The notes: generated by a model from the letters alone, not told the origin. A stretch of 64,000 nt of DNA from Okapia johnstoni (GCA_024291935.2 CM044320.1:53324001-53388000); one strand, 5' to 3'; numbered from the stretch's first letter, positions 23,034 through 34,505 are shown. A program made the numbers and translations.

Positions 23034-24026
23034 ACAACTAGGACTCATTATTATCATTAGCACCTTACCATTATTTAATCACAGGTATTATTATTACTAC
23101 TGGTGAGATTTGTAATTTAATAGTTTTACGTGACTCTTTCCCCCAAGCAATGCATTTAATCCTTTCCATTTTTTCACCTCACCCTAATCGTGTGTTTATA
23201 TAAACAGAAGTGACAATCTACTTAATTACATAATACTAAAGTTAAAGAACATTGAATCAACACTGATTTGGAGTGGAAAAAGGAGGCTACCCTACTATAG
23301 CTACATTATAATCATAACATGTCTCCTAGACAGCATTTTTCTGCTTGTAGCCAAAGAATCTTTTTGAAACACATTTAGGGTTATTTCTGGAGTCAGACAT
23401 TTGCAGATTATCACTACTTGCTTGAGAGAGACCCCAGAGTCCTAATTAGACAGAAAAGTGAAATACATAGGCAAGGCCACCACATCAGCCTTGCAGGTTG
23501 TGTGCTGCAGAATTTCAGGGAGTGCCATTCACAGAGACAGTAATATAAATGGTGCCTCTGATGTGCAACAAAGCAAGCTGCATGTTGGAAGCACTAGAAA
23601 AATTGTAGACAGATACAGAGAACACTGATGTGTTAGGTAGACCCACAGTCATCTCATTGTCTTTGAAAGTACATTCATTTTTAATTAAGTTTTTCCTAGA
23701 AGCCATGAATATTAAGAAGTATCAATAATTTGAATGTAAAGAGAAAGACAGTTTCTCACTAGGGTATTGATTTCACAATCAATATTCAATTTCACAAAAA
23801 TACACCACTGGAAATGACAAAAGTGAATTTGAAACATGGACTCAGAAAATGTATAAAGAGCAATTTACCTAGCAGAAAAGGTAGGTAAAGGTATGGGAAA
23901 TGATTGAAGGTAGGCTAAAACTCTAGCAATAGGGCAGATTAGACAATTTGATTTCTCTCAGTACAAAACACCTATTGCTGGGTTAAAAAAAAACAAAAAA
24001 CAAAAATGAAACTTTCAAACACTGTT
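23034..24026. other. Intergenic, nothing recognised
   Basis: About 1 kb of unique-looking sequence with no supported feature. Confidence 0.4.
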
Positions 24027-24029
24027 TAG

Positions 24030-24135
24030 AATTCTCTGGCAATCCAGTGGTTAGGACTCCTCCCTTTCATGGCAGGGGGCCCCGGTCTGATCCCTGGTCA
24101 GAGGACTAAGATCCTACAAGCTGGAGCTGGCCAAA
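24030..24135 (+). mobile_element. CHR-type SINE
   Basis: Artiodactyl CHR SINE in sense orientation: 'gaattctctggcaatccagt', 'ggttaggactcctccctttc' and 'ccggtctgatccctggtcag'. It runs straight into a (CA)n tract. Confidence 0.75.
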
Positions 24136-24178
24136 ACACACACACACACATGCACGCACACACACTCACACACACACT
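24136..24178. repeat. (CA)n microsatellite
   Basis: CA units with a few interruptions (TGCACG, TCA), directly attached to the CHR SINE tail. A potential polymorphic marker. Confidence 0.9.
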
Positions 24179-24314
24179 TTGCTTACCTCACAAAGTAAGG
24201 AGTTCATCAGTCATCCAGTATTGTGACTATTCAAAATGTACTAAGTGTTCTAGCCAGTGTAATTATCAAGGAAAAACAAATAAAACTTATAAGGACTGGA
24301 AATAAACCATAGGT

Positions 24315-24700
24315 ATACACATATGATAAGACTGTCTATACAGAAAAGTCCAAAAAAACTAAAAATTATCAGAATTAAGAATTTAGTAAGGTTGCTAGAT
24401 ATAAGATCAATACACAAAAAAATCAATTATGTTCCAATATGCCAACAACAATGATTTTTAAAATGCTATTTTTAAAAAGAGACTTAGAAAGATAAAATAG
24501 TGTCTAGGAATAAATCTAAAGATTGACAATATTTTTATGAAGAAAATATGAAAGTCTATTGAAATATCTTAAAGAGGACCTAAATACATGAAGAGTTATA
24601 CCATATTCATAAAAATGTGAACTCAATTTCTGAAGAAAGTAAATAACCCTAAAATTAACTTTGAATATATAATACAATTCCAGTTCAACACAACTCAATA
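24315..24700 (+). mobile_element. Old L1 ORF2 fragment
   Basis: Diverged L1 mid-ORF2 sequence: 'gctagatataagatcaatac', 'tgttccaatatgccaacaac', 'gtctaggaataaatctaaag' and 'accatattcataaaaatgtg' occur in L1 order. Confidence 0.7.
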
Positions 24701-25899
24701 GCTATGAGTAGTGGAATATAATTGAGTTGCTGGTATCTGAAGTGAATCTGGAATTTGGGGGAGTCTAATATAATTAAAGTTACCTCTGATAGGAAAAAAA
24801 AATCCTTGTGAAGTTTGTTATCAGAAAGATGAATGCTCAGATATGTGTATACTGCAAACACAAAAGTTATCTTATATACCAAGAATTGTACATTAATATC
24901 AACATTGGGAAATTAGGAATGTGGTTTCTTAGCAAAGGAATTGCTGCTTCAGTTGCAAGATGGCATTTTTCATCTATGACTGAGAAGGGAAGTCTGGAAT
25001 ACCAGCTCAATGCCTAAGACACAGACTCTGGGTTTCTAGTTCTAGAGAGGAGAATGTTTTAGCAAGTGCAGCCTGCTACACATGAGAGCGTCCAAAGCAT
25101 CCAGAGGTATCTGAGTGACTATACCTCACCCAAAGGCCACTTGTTAAACTATAACAGACATGCCACCTGTTCCTTCAGAGGCCAATAAGTGATCTTTGAA
25201 CAGGGTTGGAGTTAAAAAGTAAACCTATGGTTCACGTTTTTGGATTGTTCTAACTAAAATACAACAATTGGCTTGCTACAAGTATGCAGTCAGTGTTTGC
25301 TTCTGAGATTGGCTCAGTGATTACATTTTAAAGGAAGAAGACATTTATTATGAAAAAGGTTTTCCAAATAGTCTGATTGCTTTTGAAGGAGCTCTTAAAA
25401 CTATAATACTATGTTATCAGCCAAACTTTCCATACTACAGTTACCTTTCCAACTCTATAACTGTGATTTTGTGATATTTTACAGTGAAAACAAGGTCAGT
25501 TCAAATCACAAGATTATAGATGTTCTTTTTAAGAGTTACAATATCACTTTTTAATTAAAAATTATGAATTCTCAAGAAGACAAAGAGAAAATAAGCTTTT
25601 TTAAAAAAATAGGTGTGAAAGCATCATTTAGAATATGGAAAAATCTCAGGCTAGTGACGTAATTGGTGTTTCCTTTCAACACTTTCTTCTGTGTTTCTGG
25701 CTTACCCTCTCACCCACCTTTTCCTTTCATACATCCTTTTCATTGTTAGAATGAGGTAACAGGCAAAAATGAAAAACTTCATGAAAAGCATGCATGGAAA
25801 TCTGTTTCCTCCATTATAAACTTTAAGTGTAATTAAGTTTTTTATTTACTTTTCTGTTGTTTTATTCACTAGTTGTAAAAGTGAGCATAATTTGAAAAA
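24701..25899. other. Intergenic, nothing recognised
   Basis: 1.2 kb, A/T-rich, no supported gene or repeat. Confidence 0.4.
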
Positions 25900-26384
25900 A
25901 GGTGAAAACAGTAAGGGTATAGATGACCTGAACAGATTCAGTCAATTTGATCAAGTTGACATTTACAGAATACTCTATCCAACAACAGCATACACACAAG
26001 AAATATATACCAAGGTAGACCATATACTGGGCCATAAAATACCTGTTAATAAACTTAAAAGAATAGAAATCAAGCATGGTATGTTCTCGGACCACAGTGA
26101 ATTAAGTAGAAGCAAATAACAGAAAGATAATTGGAAAATCCCCAAATATCTGGAAATTAAACAACATACCTCTAAATAACTCATAAGCCAAAGAAGTAAT
26201 CTCAAGAGGAATTTAAAGATTTTTTGAATTAAAAATAAAAGTACAACTTGTTAAAATTTGTGGGACACAGCAAAATCAATTTGCTTACAGGAAAGTATAT
26301 AGCATTAAATGCATATGTTAGAAAAGAACTAAAGTCAATAATCTAAGCTTCCACCTTAGGAATCTAATAAAAAAGGGTGAAATA
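25900..26384 (+). mobile_element. Old L1 ORF2 fragment, left part
   Basis: L1 ORF2 sequence from the region between the endonuclease and reverse transcriptase: 'ctgaacagattcagtcaatt', 'ggtagaccatatactgggcc' and 'aatttgtgggacacagcaaa'. It is diverged. The CHR-2A SINE at 26397-26682 interrupts it. Confidence 0.75.
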
Positions 26385-26396
26385 AAACCAATTAGC

Positions 26397-26682
26397 GGCC
26401 TTCCCTGGTGGCTCAGGGCTTAAGAATCCGCCTGCCAATGCAGGGGCATGGCTTTGATCCCTGGTCTGGGAAGATCCTGCATGCCGCAGTGCAGCTAAGC
26501 CACTGTGTCAGAAATACTGAGCTGGTGAGCTAGAGTCCGTTCTCCACAACGAAAGAAGCCACTGCAATGAGAAGCTCACGTTCTGCAAGCAGAGAGAAGC
26601 CCCCGCTGGCCACAACTAGAGGAAGCCTGCTCACAGCAACAAAGGTACAACACAGCCAAAATAAATCAAAAATTAAAAAAAA
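26397..26682 (+). mobile_element. CHR-2A-like SINE with TSD
   Basis: A long tRNA-headed artiodactyl SINE ('ccttccctggtggctcaggg') with the CHR-2 body ('gaagccactgcaatgagaag', 'cccccgctggccacaactag') and an A-rich tail. The flanks aaaccaattagc (26385-26396) and aaactaattagc (26683-26694) differ at one base. Confidence 0.9.
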
Positions 26683-26759
26683 AAACTAATTAGCAAGCAT
26701 AGAAAATTTTGCAATAAATGTTCAATTTTACATATAATCCAGGAAAAGAAATGAAAATT

Positions 26760-27235
26760 TAAAAAATCACTTTTCACATACTGAATTAGGAAATTTATAT
26801 TTCTAAAGTATAATACCCAGTCCTGGTATGAGTGAGGTAAAATAGACACTATATTAGAGGTAGTTGTACAAAATGAAATAACCCTTTTTGAAAAGAAATT
26901 TGCAGTGTGACCTTAAATGTAATTAATGTGGCTTTTAAATGTATTTCCATTTTAATGATTGTAAACAATCTCAGATTAAGAAAATATTTAACTCACATAA
27001 ATAGCTATGCATGTATTATTTACAGCAAAAATCTGAAAATGGCCCAAATGTCCAAACAAGGGTGGCATTAAGTTGAACAAGGAGTATCCAATCATTGGAA
27101 TAGTTGTTGGCCATGGTGATGTTATTTTGAAATAATTTGTAATAACTCAATAATAAGTCAGAGTATGAAACAAAAATCGTATGGCTAGAAATACAATCAG
27201 AAAAGTATATACCAAAATGTAAACTGCTTTCTTGG
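26760..27235 (+). mobile_element. Old L1 3' region, probable continuation
   Basis: Diverged L1 3' sequence: 'ttacagcaaaaatctgaaaa', 'tggcccaaatgtccaaacaa' and the following block. Whether it is the same insertion as 25900-26384 cannot be decided by eye. Confidence 0.55.
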
Positions 27236-27244
27236 TGTGAAAGC

Positions 27245-27590
27245 AAGATGGGTGTATTGCTGGTCATCCTGTTCGTGATGCCAATTTCTTGCTATTTACA
27301 CTGTCCACACTGTTCGCTGAACCCAGGGTAGGCAAGGTACAAACTAAGAGGCTGGAAGGAGCCTTGAGGAGCCATAGGAACTGCAGACCCATTTATTCTC
27401 TCCGGGCTGGCATGGCAGCCAGAACACAATGTAGCCCCAGTGCAGCAGCAGCCAGGGCTTTCATGGTGAAGATCATACAGGTGTACCACACAAAGTAGTC
27501 CGTGACCAAGTGAGTTCCTGTGATGCTCATACACGGTGCTATCAGTGATTTCAGCTGTCAGTGATCATTATTTACAAAACGCGGGGCAAG
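27245..27590 (-). other. Unclassified GC-rich segment, possible LTR or retrocopy remnant
   Basis: This block is clearly richer in G+C than its A/T-rich neighbours. On the minus strand one frame reads MSITGTHLVTDYFVWYTCMI, then a hydrophobic alanine- and leucine-rich stretch, and ends at a TAA near 27391 that is part of an AATAAA hexamer. It could be the 3' end of a retrocopied transcript or a solo-LTR fragment. I do not recognise the protein and assign no function. Confidence 0.3.
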
Positions 27591-27709
27591 AGTGAGAGGC
27601 AGTGGGGCAAGAGAGCCTGAGCATGCCCTCTTGGCTGATTTGCCCTTTCATTACAATGGGTTCGCTTTTTCTACTGCTTTTCCATATTTCCCAAAACCCA
27701 TGATGTGGA

Positions 27710-27920
27710 CATAGAGGCTTTGATCATGGGCTTTAGAGAACAGAGGTTTGGGTTACTGTCTGCACCCTGCTGTGGGAGTCTCAGTTCCCATTTGTCGAAT
27801 GAGATGATGACTGAAGGTCTCTCCCTACTGTGGCTGTGAGGACTGAAGGTGATGCATGTCACATGTTTAGCACAGAGTCTGTCACACTGTAAGTCTCTAA
27901 TAAACACTAGCTATTGTTAC
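27710..27920 (+). mobile_element. MIR SINE
   Basis: Sense MIR: 'gatcatgggctttagagaac', 'gtctcagttcccatttgtcg', 'gtgaggactgaaggtgatgc' and 'ctaataaacactagctattg'. Confidence 0.7.
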
Positions 27921-28381
27921 TGTTATAATAGTTTTTTTTTTAAGTCCTATTGAGAGTAAGCACATTAGGACAGTTTCATCCCAAATTTTCAAAGGGGGTT
28001 TTTATTTTTATTTACTGATCCCTTTGGATTTCATGCATATCCGAGATATTTGTTTACTGAGTGCAGAATATTCTGAGTCCATAGAGGGGTGATTAAATAT
28101 TCTTTTGTATACAAAAAAGAACACATACTAAAAAAGAAAAGAAAATCACAAGTGTATTGGACTCTCTTTGTATATTTAAAAGTACTATACCCAAGACCAC
28201 ACCAGTGAGACTGAGAAAAGAATTCAAAGCTAGTGAACTTAGCTACTTATTACTTCAAGTCTGCAGGTTTTGACTTTTTTTTTTCTGGGGTAAGAGACAG
28301 TTATCTTAACCTCCTTCTTTCCCCCTGTTGGATGGGTAGGAAGCCAGAGAAAATGATAGTTCCACAGAGCAAACTTCCTAC
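27921..28381. other. Intergenic, nothing recognised
   Basis: No supported gene or repeat. Confidence 0.35.
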
Positions 28382-28393
28382 AGGGTCATTAGT

Positions 28394-28620
28394 GTGTGTG
28401 TGTGTTAGTTGCTCAGTCGTGTCCAACTCTTTGCAACCCCGTGGACTGTAGCCCACCAAGCTTCTCTGTCCATGGAATTCTACAGGCAAGAAAACTGGAG
28501 TGGATTGCCATTACCTTCTCCAGAGGAACTTTCAACCCAGGGATCAAACCCTGGTTTCCTGACTCGCAGGCAGGTTCTTTACCATTTGAGCTACAGGGAC
28601 TTTCCCCTAAAGTGCCCTAA
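28394..28620 (-). mobile_element. Bov-tA SINE with TSD
   Basis: Reversed Bov-tA with a (TG)n tail at its left end. The flanks agggtcattagt (28382-28393) and agggtcactagt (28621-28632) differ at one base. Confidence 0.93.
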
Positions 28621-28632
28621 AGGGTCACTAGT

Positions 28633-29575
28633 AGACTGAGAAATCTCCTACTTCTTTGGAATTTTTTCTAATATAAATTCTAATACTGCTTTAAAAGTGT
28701 TAATATATGCTTTCATTCCCCAAAAAGAGTTCTCCCCATAATAAGGATATTATGTATTCTAATAATAATCAATCATTTTAAAAAGGATTCCTTCTTTTTT
28801 GCTTGTAATAAAACTTGCCTTCATTCAAACATTCCTGAAGGAAGGAAGAAAGTGGGAAAATGCTATATTGTTCCTTTATGATGAAGGAGTCTTCTATAGT
28901 TATGTTAGAGAAACTAACTGCATGCATGAAAAAGTGCTTAGACTTCATCAGAGTTAGGACTATTTTCATAATAATTTTGCATTATCTTTGGCTTTAAGGC
29001 CCTTATTCCTCAAGTTTAATAGGCAATATTTCTGTAAGTAAATAGCACTTATAAGTAGACAAAGTTTAAGGTAGAACATGGGAGGGGCCATTTTGAATTT
29101 TGTAGGAACATAAATGAAATTATTATTATTGTAACTTTGAGTGGCTAAGGCCTTCCAATTTCTTTATCACCCAGCTGACAGGCTTTCAAAGTGTATTAAT
29201 ACTCTGAAGCTGTTACCTTGATCTCTGAAGATGGTGTATGGTTTGACATTATTTAATGAGGTTCTCTGTGTTCCTAGTAACTGAATCTGTGTTCTACAAT
29301 GAGGTCTATTATACTCAATTTAGGGTTAGAGCAAATTATGTCATAGATTTACCTGCTAAATTGCATTGTAATCTTGTGAGACCTGAAATGAAAACATTCA
29401 GAAAAGTGCTTGTGTCTGAAATCACAGCCCAAGTTTAGGATTAAAAATTATCCAGTGAAATTAAGATCTGCAGGTAAAACCGAACTAGAAGCACACCTAG
29501 CTTAATTAGCAGCTTGACTATGTTGTCTTATATTATTTATCTTGAAATCCCACTTGAAAAGTTTTTTTTTATATC
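28633..29575. other. Intergenic, nothing recognised
   Basis: About 0.9 kb with no supported feature. Confidence 0.4.
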
Positions 29576-29592
29576 AAATTGTTGCTTTAGGA

Positions 29593-29758
29593 AGCAGACT
29601 ATTATATATAGAATGGATAAATAACAAAGTCCTACTGTATAGCACAGGGAACTATAGTCAATAAATCGTGATAAACCAAAATGGAAAAGAATACACTTTT
29701 CTGTAAGCAGAAATTTACACACCATTGTAAATCAACTAAACGTGAATAAAAATTTTTT
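29593..29758 (+). mobile_element. Very short L1 3' end with TSD
   Basis: Only 166 bp of L1 3' UTR remain ('aaataacaaagtcctactgt', 'acaccattgtaaatcaacta'). The 17-bp flanks aaattgttgctttagga (29576-29592) and aaattgctgctttagga (29759-29775) differ at one base, so this is an extremely 5'-truncated insertion and not a deletion remnant. Confidence 0.88.
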
Positions 29759-29843
29759 AAATTGCTGCTTTAGGAGACTATTGATATTTTAGAGTTGGCT
29801 TTCTAAGCTGTGTGTGCTGGGGAATAGTTTATTTGATTTTAAG

Positions 29844-30342
29844 CTGCTGCTGCTGCTGCTAAGTCGCTTCAGTCGTGTCTGATTCTGTGTGACCCCATAA
29901 ACAGCAGCCCACCAGGCTCCGCCGTCCCTGGGATTATCAAGGCAAGAACACTGGAGTGGGTTGCCATTTCCTTGTCCAATGCATGAAAGTGAAAAGTGAA
30001 GGTGAAGTTGCTCAGTCGTGTCCGACTCTTCATGACCCCATGGACCACAGCACACCAGGCCTCCCTTGTCCATCACCAACTCCCGGGGTTTACTCAAACT
30101 TATCTCCATTGAGTCGGTGATGCCATCCAACCATTTCATCTTCTATCGTCCCCTTCTCCTCCTGCCTTTAATCTTTCCCAGTATCAGGGTCTTTTCAAAT
30201 GAGTCAGCTCTTCGCATCAGGTGGCCAAAGTATTGGAGTTTCAGCTTCAACATCAGTCCTTCCAATGAACACTAAGGACTGATATCTTTTAGGATGGACT
30301 GGTTGGATCTCCCTGCAGTCCAAGGGACTCTCAAGAGTCTCC
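29844..30342 (-). mobile_element. Composite Bov-A / BovB element (ART2A-like)
   Basis: On the minus strand a BovB 3' segment ('aaagtattggagtttcagct' reversed) continues directly into Bov-A sequence and a (CAG)n/(AGC)n tail at the left end (29845-29860). This order matches the ruminant ART2A-type composite of BovB and Bov-A parts. Confidence 0.8.
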
Positions 30343-30394
30343 TTTGTGCTCCAGATTGACGATTTAGGAGTACTGGGCACAGAGAAGGCTCAAC

Positions 30395-30545
30395 CCCAAC
30401 TTAGTCACTGGTCCTAACTAGCTGTATAACCCTGAGTAGACTGGGGCTCATGGAATAAAAGGTTTTAAATGTATAGTCTCAGCAGACTTCAGTTTTCTCA
30501 TGCCATAAAAAGGGGTTGTTGGCCTAATAACTTCCAGTCTTTTCC
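30395..30545 (+). mobile_element. MIR SINE fragment, weak
   Basis: Diverged MIR-like core: 'aactagctgtataaccctga' followed by 'ttcagttttctcatgccata'. Confidence 0.45.
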
Positions 30546-30672
30546 TATGCCAATATTATATTGTAAAAATTACAAAATAGGTAGTTACAGTACAGATGGC
30601 AAATGTTCTTAAAATTATCCACTTTTCAGGGGGATTTAAATTTATTGTTTATTGCTTATTATTTCAACGGTA

Positions 30673-30788
30673 TCTTTTTTTTTGGCTATACCCCGCAGCT
30701 TGTGAGATCTTAGTTTCCCAACCAGGGACTGATCCTGGGCCATGGCAGTGAAAGCAGAGTCCTAACCACTGAACTGCCAGGAAAGTCC
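30673..30788 (-). mobile_element. CHR-type SINE
   Basis: Antisense CHR SINE: 'gcagcttgtgagatcttagt', 'aaccagggactgatcctggg' and 'agtcctaaccactgaactgc'. The flanks near 30663 ('ttcaacggtat') and 30789 ('ttcaactgtat') are a plausible degenerate target-site duplication. Confidence 0.8.
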
Positions 30789-30809
30789 TTCAACTGTATT
30801 TTTATCTAA

Positions 30810-31196
30810 ATGATTCCTAAACCTGTGTCTGGACACTTGACTGCTCGGCTAGTCTCTTTAGTTCAACCTGTTCAAAGTCATCTCCTATAGCCCCACCTCC
30901 TAAAGCAACTGAATTTTCTGACTCTCCTATTTCGATAAAATAAGCTATCATTTTTTACAACTAGCCAGATTCAGAGCCACCAGGTTCTAACTTCTAACTT
31001 TCTTCTAACATTCTAACTTCTTTCTTTCTTCTGTCAATACCATGATCATTTACAAAGTCCTGTCAATCCCCTGGTTTTTTGTTTTTCCTTCAATTCCTCT
31101 CTCTCCATCTTCTCTAACATCACCTTTGTTTATATCCACGTCTCCTCATAAAGTAGCTCTCAACTCTCCTTCTATGTCTTCTCTTTTCTAATTTAT
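30810..31196 (+). mobile_element. Probable ancient L2 sequence
   Basis: Pyrimidine-rich sequence with L2-like blocks ('tagttcaacctgttcaaagt', 'caattcctctctctccatct'). It is strongly diverged, includes a TTCTAAC-rich low-complexity run at about 30989-31033, and the assignment is weak. Confidence 0.35.
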
Positions 31197-31203
31197 TATA
31201 GGT

Positions 31204-31430
31204 TTTGTGTGTGTGCTAAGTCACTTCAATCATGTCCAACTCTTTGCAACCCTGTGGACTGTAGCCTGACAGGCTCCTCTGTCCATGTGATTCTCCAGGC
31301 AAGAATACTGGAGTGGATTGTCATGCCCTCTTCCAGGGTATCTTCCTAACCCAGGGATCAGACCCACATCTCCTGTGGCTCCTGAATTGTAGGCGGATTC
31401 TTTACCACTGAGCCACTAGGGAAGCCCTAC
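31204..31430 (-). mobile_element. Bov-tA SINE
   Basis: Reversed Bov-tA ending in 'gagccactagggaagccc'. The 7-bp flanks tataggt at 31197-31203 and 31431-31437 fit a short target-site duplication. Confidence 0.92.
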
Positions 31431-31437
31431 TATAGGT

Positions 31438-32080
31438 CACATCTAGATAATAACAGCTGTAATCATGTAACTTTTCAACACAGATCAGCTGGACTCACCA
31501 AAACATTAACTATATGGCCCTAGTCTACTTTTTCCTCATCTCCTGCTGACCTCTCTCCTATTAGACACCACTCACTCTCCTGGGAGGCACCTTGTATATT
31601 CACTCCTGCTCATTACAAGCAAGGATCACCCACATTGGCCACCAATCCATCTAAACCAATTCAAATGTTAGGGCTCAAATATGTCCATATCCTCCAGATA
31701 GCTCTTCTAATCTTCTGAGCCCACAGCGTTCCACCTGCTACTAATAACCTACCAATATGTCATTAATCAGATACTGTTTTATCATATTCAGCCTTAAGTT
31801 GTTACAATTTTACAGTAAAAATGTGATCATAACAATTATATGGTATTGCTGAAAATTTCAAAGCTAGAGAAACGGTCATCTCTGGTATTTTTAATATATT
31901 GTATGCCGTTTTAATACGTATGTTTTCCATAGGCATAGATAACTAAGGTATAGATACAATTTTGCCTCATACTTTGCCTCCACTCAATATACAAGAAAAA
32001 AACTGTAATTGAGGATAATGAAGTGATCTATGGGATGACAGAGGGGCAATTAACCCTATTGAAAGAGTAGAGAGTAAGAA
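31438..32080. other. Intergenic; left part may be old L2
   Basis: No gene. The pyrimidine-rich part to about 31760 could be the continuation of the L2-like block left of the SINE. The rest is unassigned. Confidence 0.3.
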
Positions 32081-32084
32081 AGAT

Positions 32085-32390
32085 GTCACAGCAGTTGTGT
32101 CTGAATTGAGTTTCCAAGGATCTGCCGGAGCTAGCCAGAAGCGGAAGAGAAGAGGAGACAGAGGGAGAGAATGTGCAGAAACAAGGAGTATGAAGCCCAT
32201 TGTTAGCTCAGAGACTGCAGGAAATTCACTGTGGGTGGAGCCAAAGACCCTGTGGCAGGGACTGGTACATGGCGGAAGGTCTGGGTGCCAAGCCAAGCAG
32301 CATGAATTCCATCTGTCAATGACGGGGAGCCATGAAATATGTTCCAGATCTACTGGTGAAATTATTAACATTTGATGACATACACAGTAT
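32085..32390 (-). mobile_element. L2-like LINE fragment, antisense
   Basis: Purine-rich sequence in the order of reversed L2 3' ORF sequence ('gagaatgtgcagaaacaagg', 'gacggggagccatgaaatat'). It contains a spurious 92-codon frame that shows no recognisable domain. Confidence 0.45.
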
Positions 32391-33324
32391 GTCTACTTAC
32401 ACTCAACCTACTCTTCTTTCTAATAGAAGAGGTTGGATTTTTTAAGGGTGGCAATGTGCCCAGTTAAACTATTTACCTCCTCAAACATCCTCATGGTCTG
32501 AAGAGGCCACATAACCCAGTTCAGGCCAGTTAGATATAAGCAGATGTGTGGGGCTGTGGGGAAGCTTTTAAAGACTCAGCTGTCATATATCTTTTCCCCT
32601 TCTCTCTTTTCCATTTCTCTTGCCTAGAAGGGGGATACAAGTCCTAGAGGTGGCACAGCCATTTTGCAACCATGAGAAAGAAAATCACATAGGTCCTAAT
32701 GACTTCCTTGTTCTGGACTGTCTACCTCCTGCCTCTTTGCCATGGGAAGAAAATCAATCTCGATTTCGTTAAGCTACTGAATTGAGTCCATGGAATTGAA
32801 TACAATCCTATCTAATATTATGTCCATTTCTTAAAGATTTGCAGTGACTTAACATGAAAGATTCTGAGAAGTCCTATTTAACTTTGTTTAATCTAATGTT
32901 GATATCATCTGGCTACAGAGCTGTATTTCCTCAGAACACTTCATATATCTCACTGAGCACAAGTATTCTGTAGAAGTTTGGAAAATACTACTTGTGTTGA
33001 TCCAGTAGATGGATTTAGTTATGACATTCTACTACAGGAGGAGTAACATGCTAGAGGAGAAAGATAGTGAGTTTAGATTTAAATGTGTTGAATTAAAGAT
33101 GTCTAAGTGGAGCTGTCCATTGATGGCCCTGAAGCTCATGAGTGACATTTGGGAATAAACAAAGTAGGGTGGTGGATAAATCCACAGCTCAAGGGGTTAA
33201 ACTGACATTGTGAGGTAGAAACTATTCTATGGGTGTCTTTGCCAAAGAGAAAGTTGGCAATCTAGTCTCGAACCCTTTATTTAATCGCCTTCCTATGCCA
33301 TTTCTCTTGAAAGAGGAAATGGAA
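32391..33324. other. Intergenic, possibly further L2 debris
   Basis: No supported gene. 'gatgtctaagtggagctgtc' at about 33099 resembles a reversed L2 coding block, but the match is too weak to annotate separately. Confidence 0.3.
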
Positions 33325-33530
33325 AGAATACTGTGCTTAAAGTCAGACATGCCACAGTTCAATTCCTGCCTTGTCAGTTTACTTAGCTGTGTGAACTTGG
33401 CCCAGATATTTAACTTCTCTGAGCTTCAGTTTTTTCAAGGGGTCAACAACCTAACTTTAGAGAGTTGCTATGAGAATTATAAAGTATTCAATATCATGCC
33501 TAGTCAATTGTAGTTGCTCCATCAGTGCCA
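33325..33530 (+). mobile_element. MIR SINE
   Basis: Sense MIR: 'tgcttaaagtcagacatgcc', 'tgtgaacttggcccagatat', 'ctctgagcttcagttttttc' and 'gagttgctatgagaattata'. Confidence 0.75.
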
Positions 33531-33809
33531 ATTGTCTTCTCCATCTAGTTAGAAAAGATTTGTTGCTTCATACCTTCATCTCCTGTGTAGCAACTTTTAA
33601 TACAGCTAAAACAGCATGTAAAATTAAGTCAAGGCAACTCTTTTGTTTCTGCCTTTTAAATACCCATATATATTTCCACAACATTTTGCAGAAAACCCCA
33701 AATGAACTTCTTGGTCAACCCAATAACTTGAAGATGGAATTCTAGGGCAGGTCAAAGGAGATTGTATGCACTTGATGGATTTGTGTATTACTATTTTATG
33801 TATTTAACA
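33531..33809. other. Intergenic, nothing recognised
   Basis: No supported feature. Confidence 0.3.
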
Positions 33810-33812
33810 AAA

Positions 33813-33975
33813 GAATTGCCTGCAATGTGGGAGACCTGGGTTCAATCCCTGGGTTGGGAAGATCCCCTGGAGGAGGGAAAGGCTACCCACTCCAGTATTC
33901 TGGCCTGGAGAATTCCATGGTCTGTATAGTCCATGGGGTTGCAAAGAGTTGGACATGACTAAGCAACTTTCACAA
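33813..33975 (+). mobile_element. Bov-tA SINE, truncated head
   Basis: The first part of the tRNA-derived head is missing. The element starts at 'gaattgcctgcaatgtggga' and continues through the Bov-A body to 'catgactaagcaactttcac'. Confidence 0.88.
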
Positions 33976-34009
33976 CAAAACAAACTGCTTCTAATATATC
34001 TTGCTCTTT

Positions 34010-34087
34010 TCTAACTTTTCATAAATATTAACTCATTTAATATGCATAATAACGTTACTAATTAGATACTGTTATTATTCCCATACA
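34010..34087 (-). mobile_element. MIR SINE, left part
   Basis: Reversed MIR ('attaactcatttaatatgca', 'agatactgttattattccca') that continues after the Bov-A2 element at 34366, so the SINE split an older MIR. Confidence 0.75.
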
Positions 34088-34365
34088 AGAGAAGGCAATG
34101 ACACCCCACTCAAGTACTCTTGCCTGGAAAATACCATGGATGGAGGAGCCTGGTAGGCTACAGTCCATGGGGTCGCTAAGAGTTGGACACGACTGAGCGG
34201 CTTCACTTTCACTTTTCCCTTTCATGCACTGGAGAAGGAAATGGCAACCCACTCCAGTATTCTTGCCTGGAGAATCCCAGGGACAGGGGAGCCTGGTGGG
34301 CTGCCGTCTATGGGGTCACACAGAGTCGGACATGACTGAGGCGACTTAGCAGCAGCAGCAGCAGC
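34088..34365 (+). mobile_element. Bov-A2 SINE nested in a MIR, perfect TSD
   Basis: A complete Bov-A2 dimer with a (CAG)n tail. The identical 14-bp repeats attattcccataca at 34074-34087 and 34366-34379 are MIR sequence duplicated at insertion. Confidence 0.96.
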
Positions 34366-34490
34366 ATTATTCCCATACAGCAAATAAGGAAATGATTGAA
34401 TCAAGAGGTTAAGTAACTTGCTCATAGTCACACAGCTAGCAGGTGGCAGAGCCAGGCTTCAAATCTGTGGAATCAGATCCCATAGTCCGT
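34366..34490 (-). mobile_element. MIR SINE, right part
   Basis: Continuation of the reversed MIR: 'gaggttaagtaacttgctca', 'agtcacacagctagcaggtg' and 'gagccaggcttcaaatctg'. Confidence 0.8.
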
Positions 34491-34505
34491 GCTCCTGATT
34501 ACTAT

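Noticed and set aside
24136..24178. Repeat array as possible CRISPR or Z-DNA control element
   Set aside because: It is a plain (CA)n microsatellite attached to a SINE tail. No spacer/repeat architecture exists.
32097..32375. 92-codon plus-strand frame
   Set aside because: It coincides with diverged L2-like sequence and has no recognisable domain.
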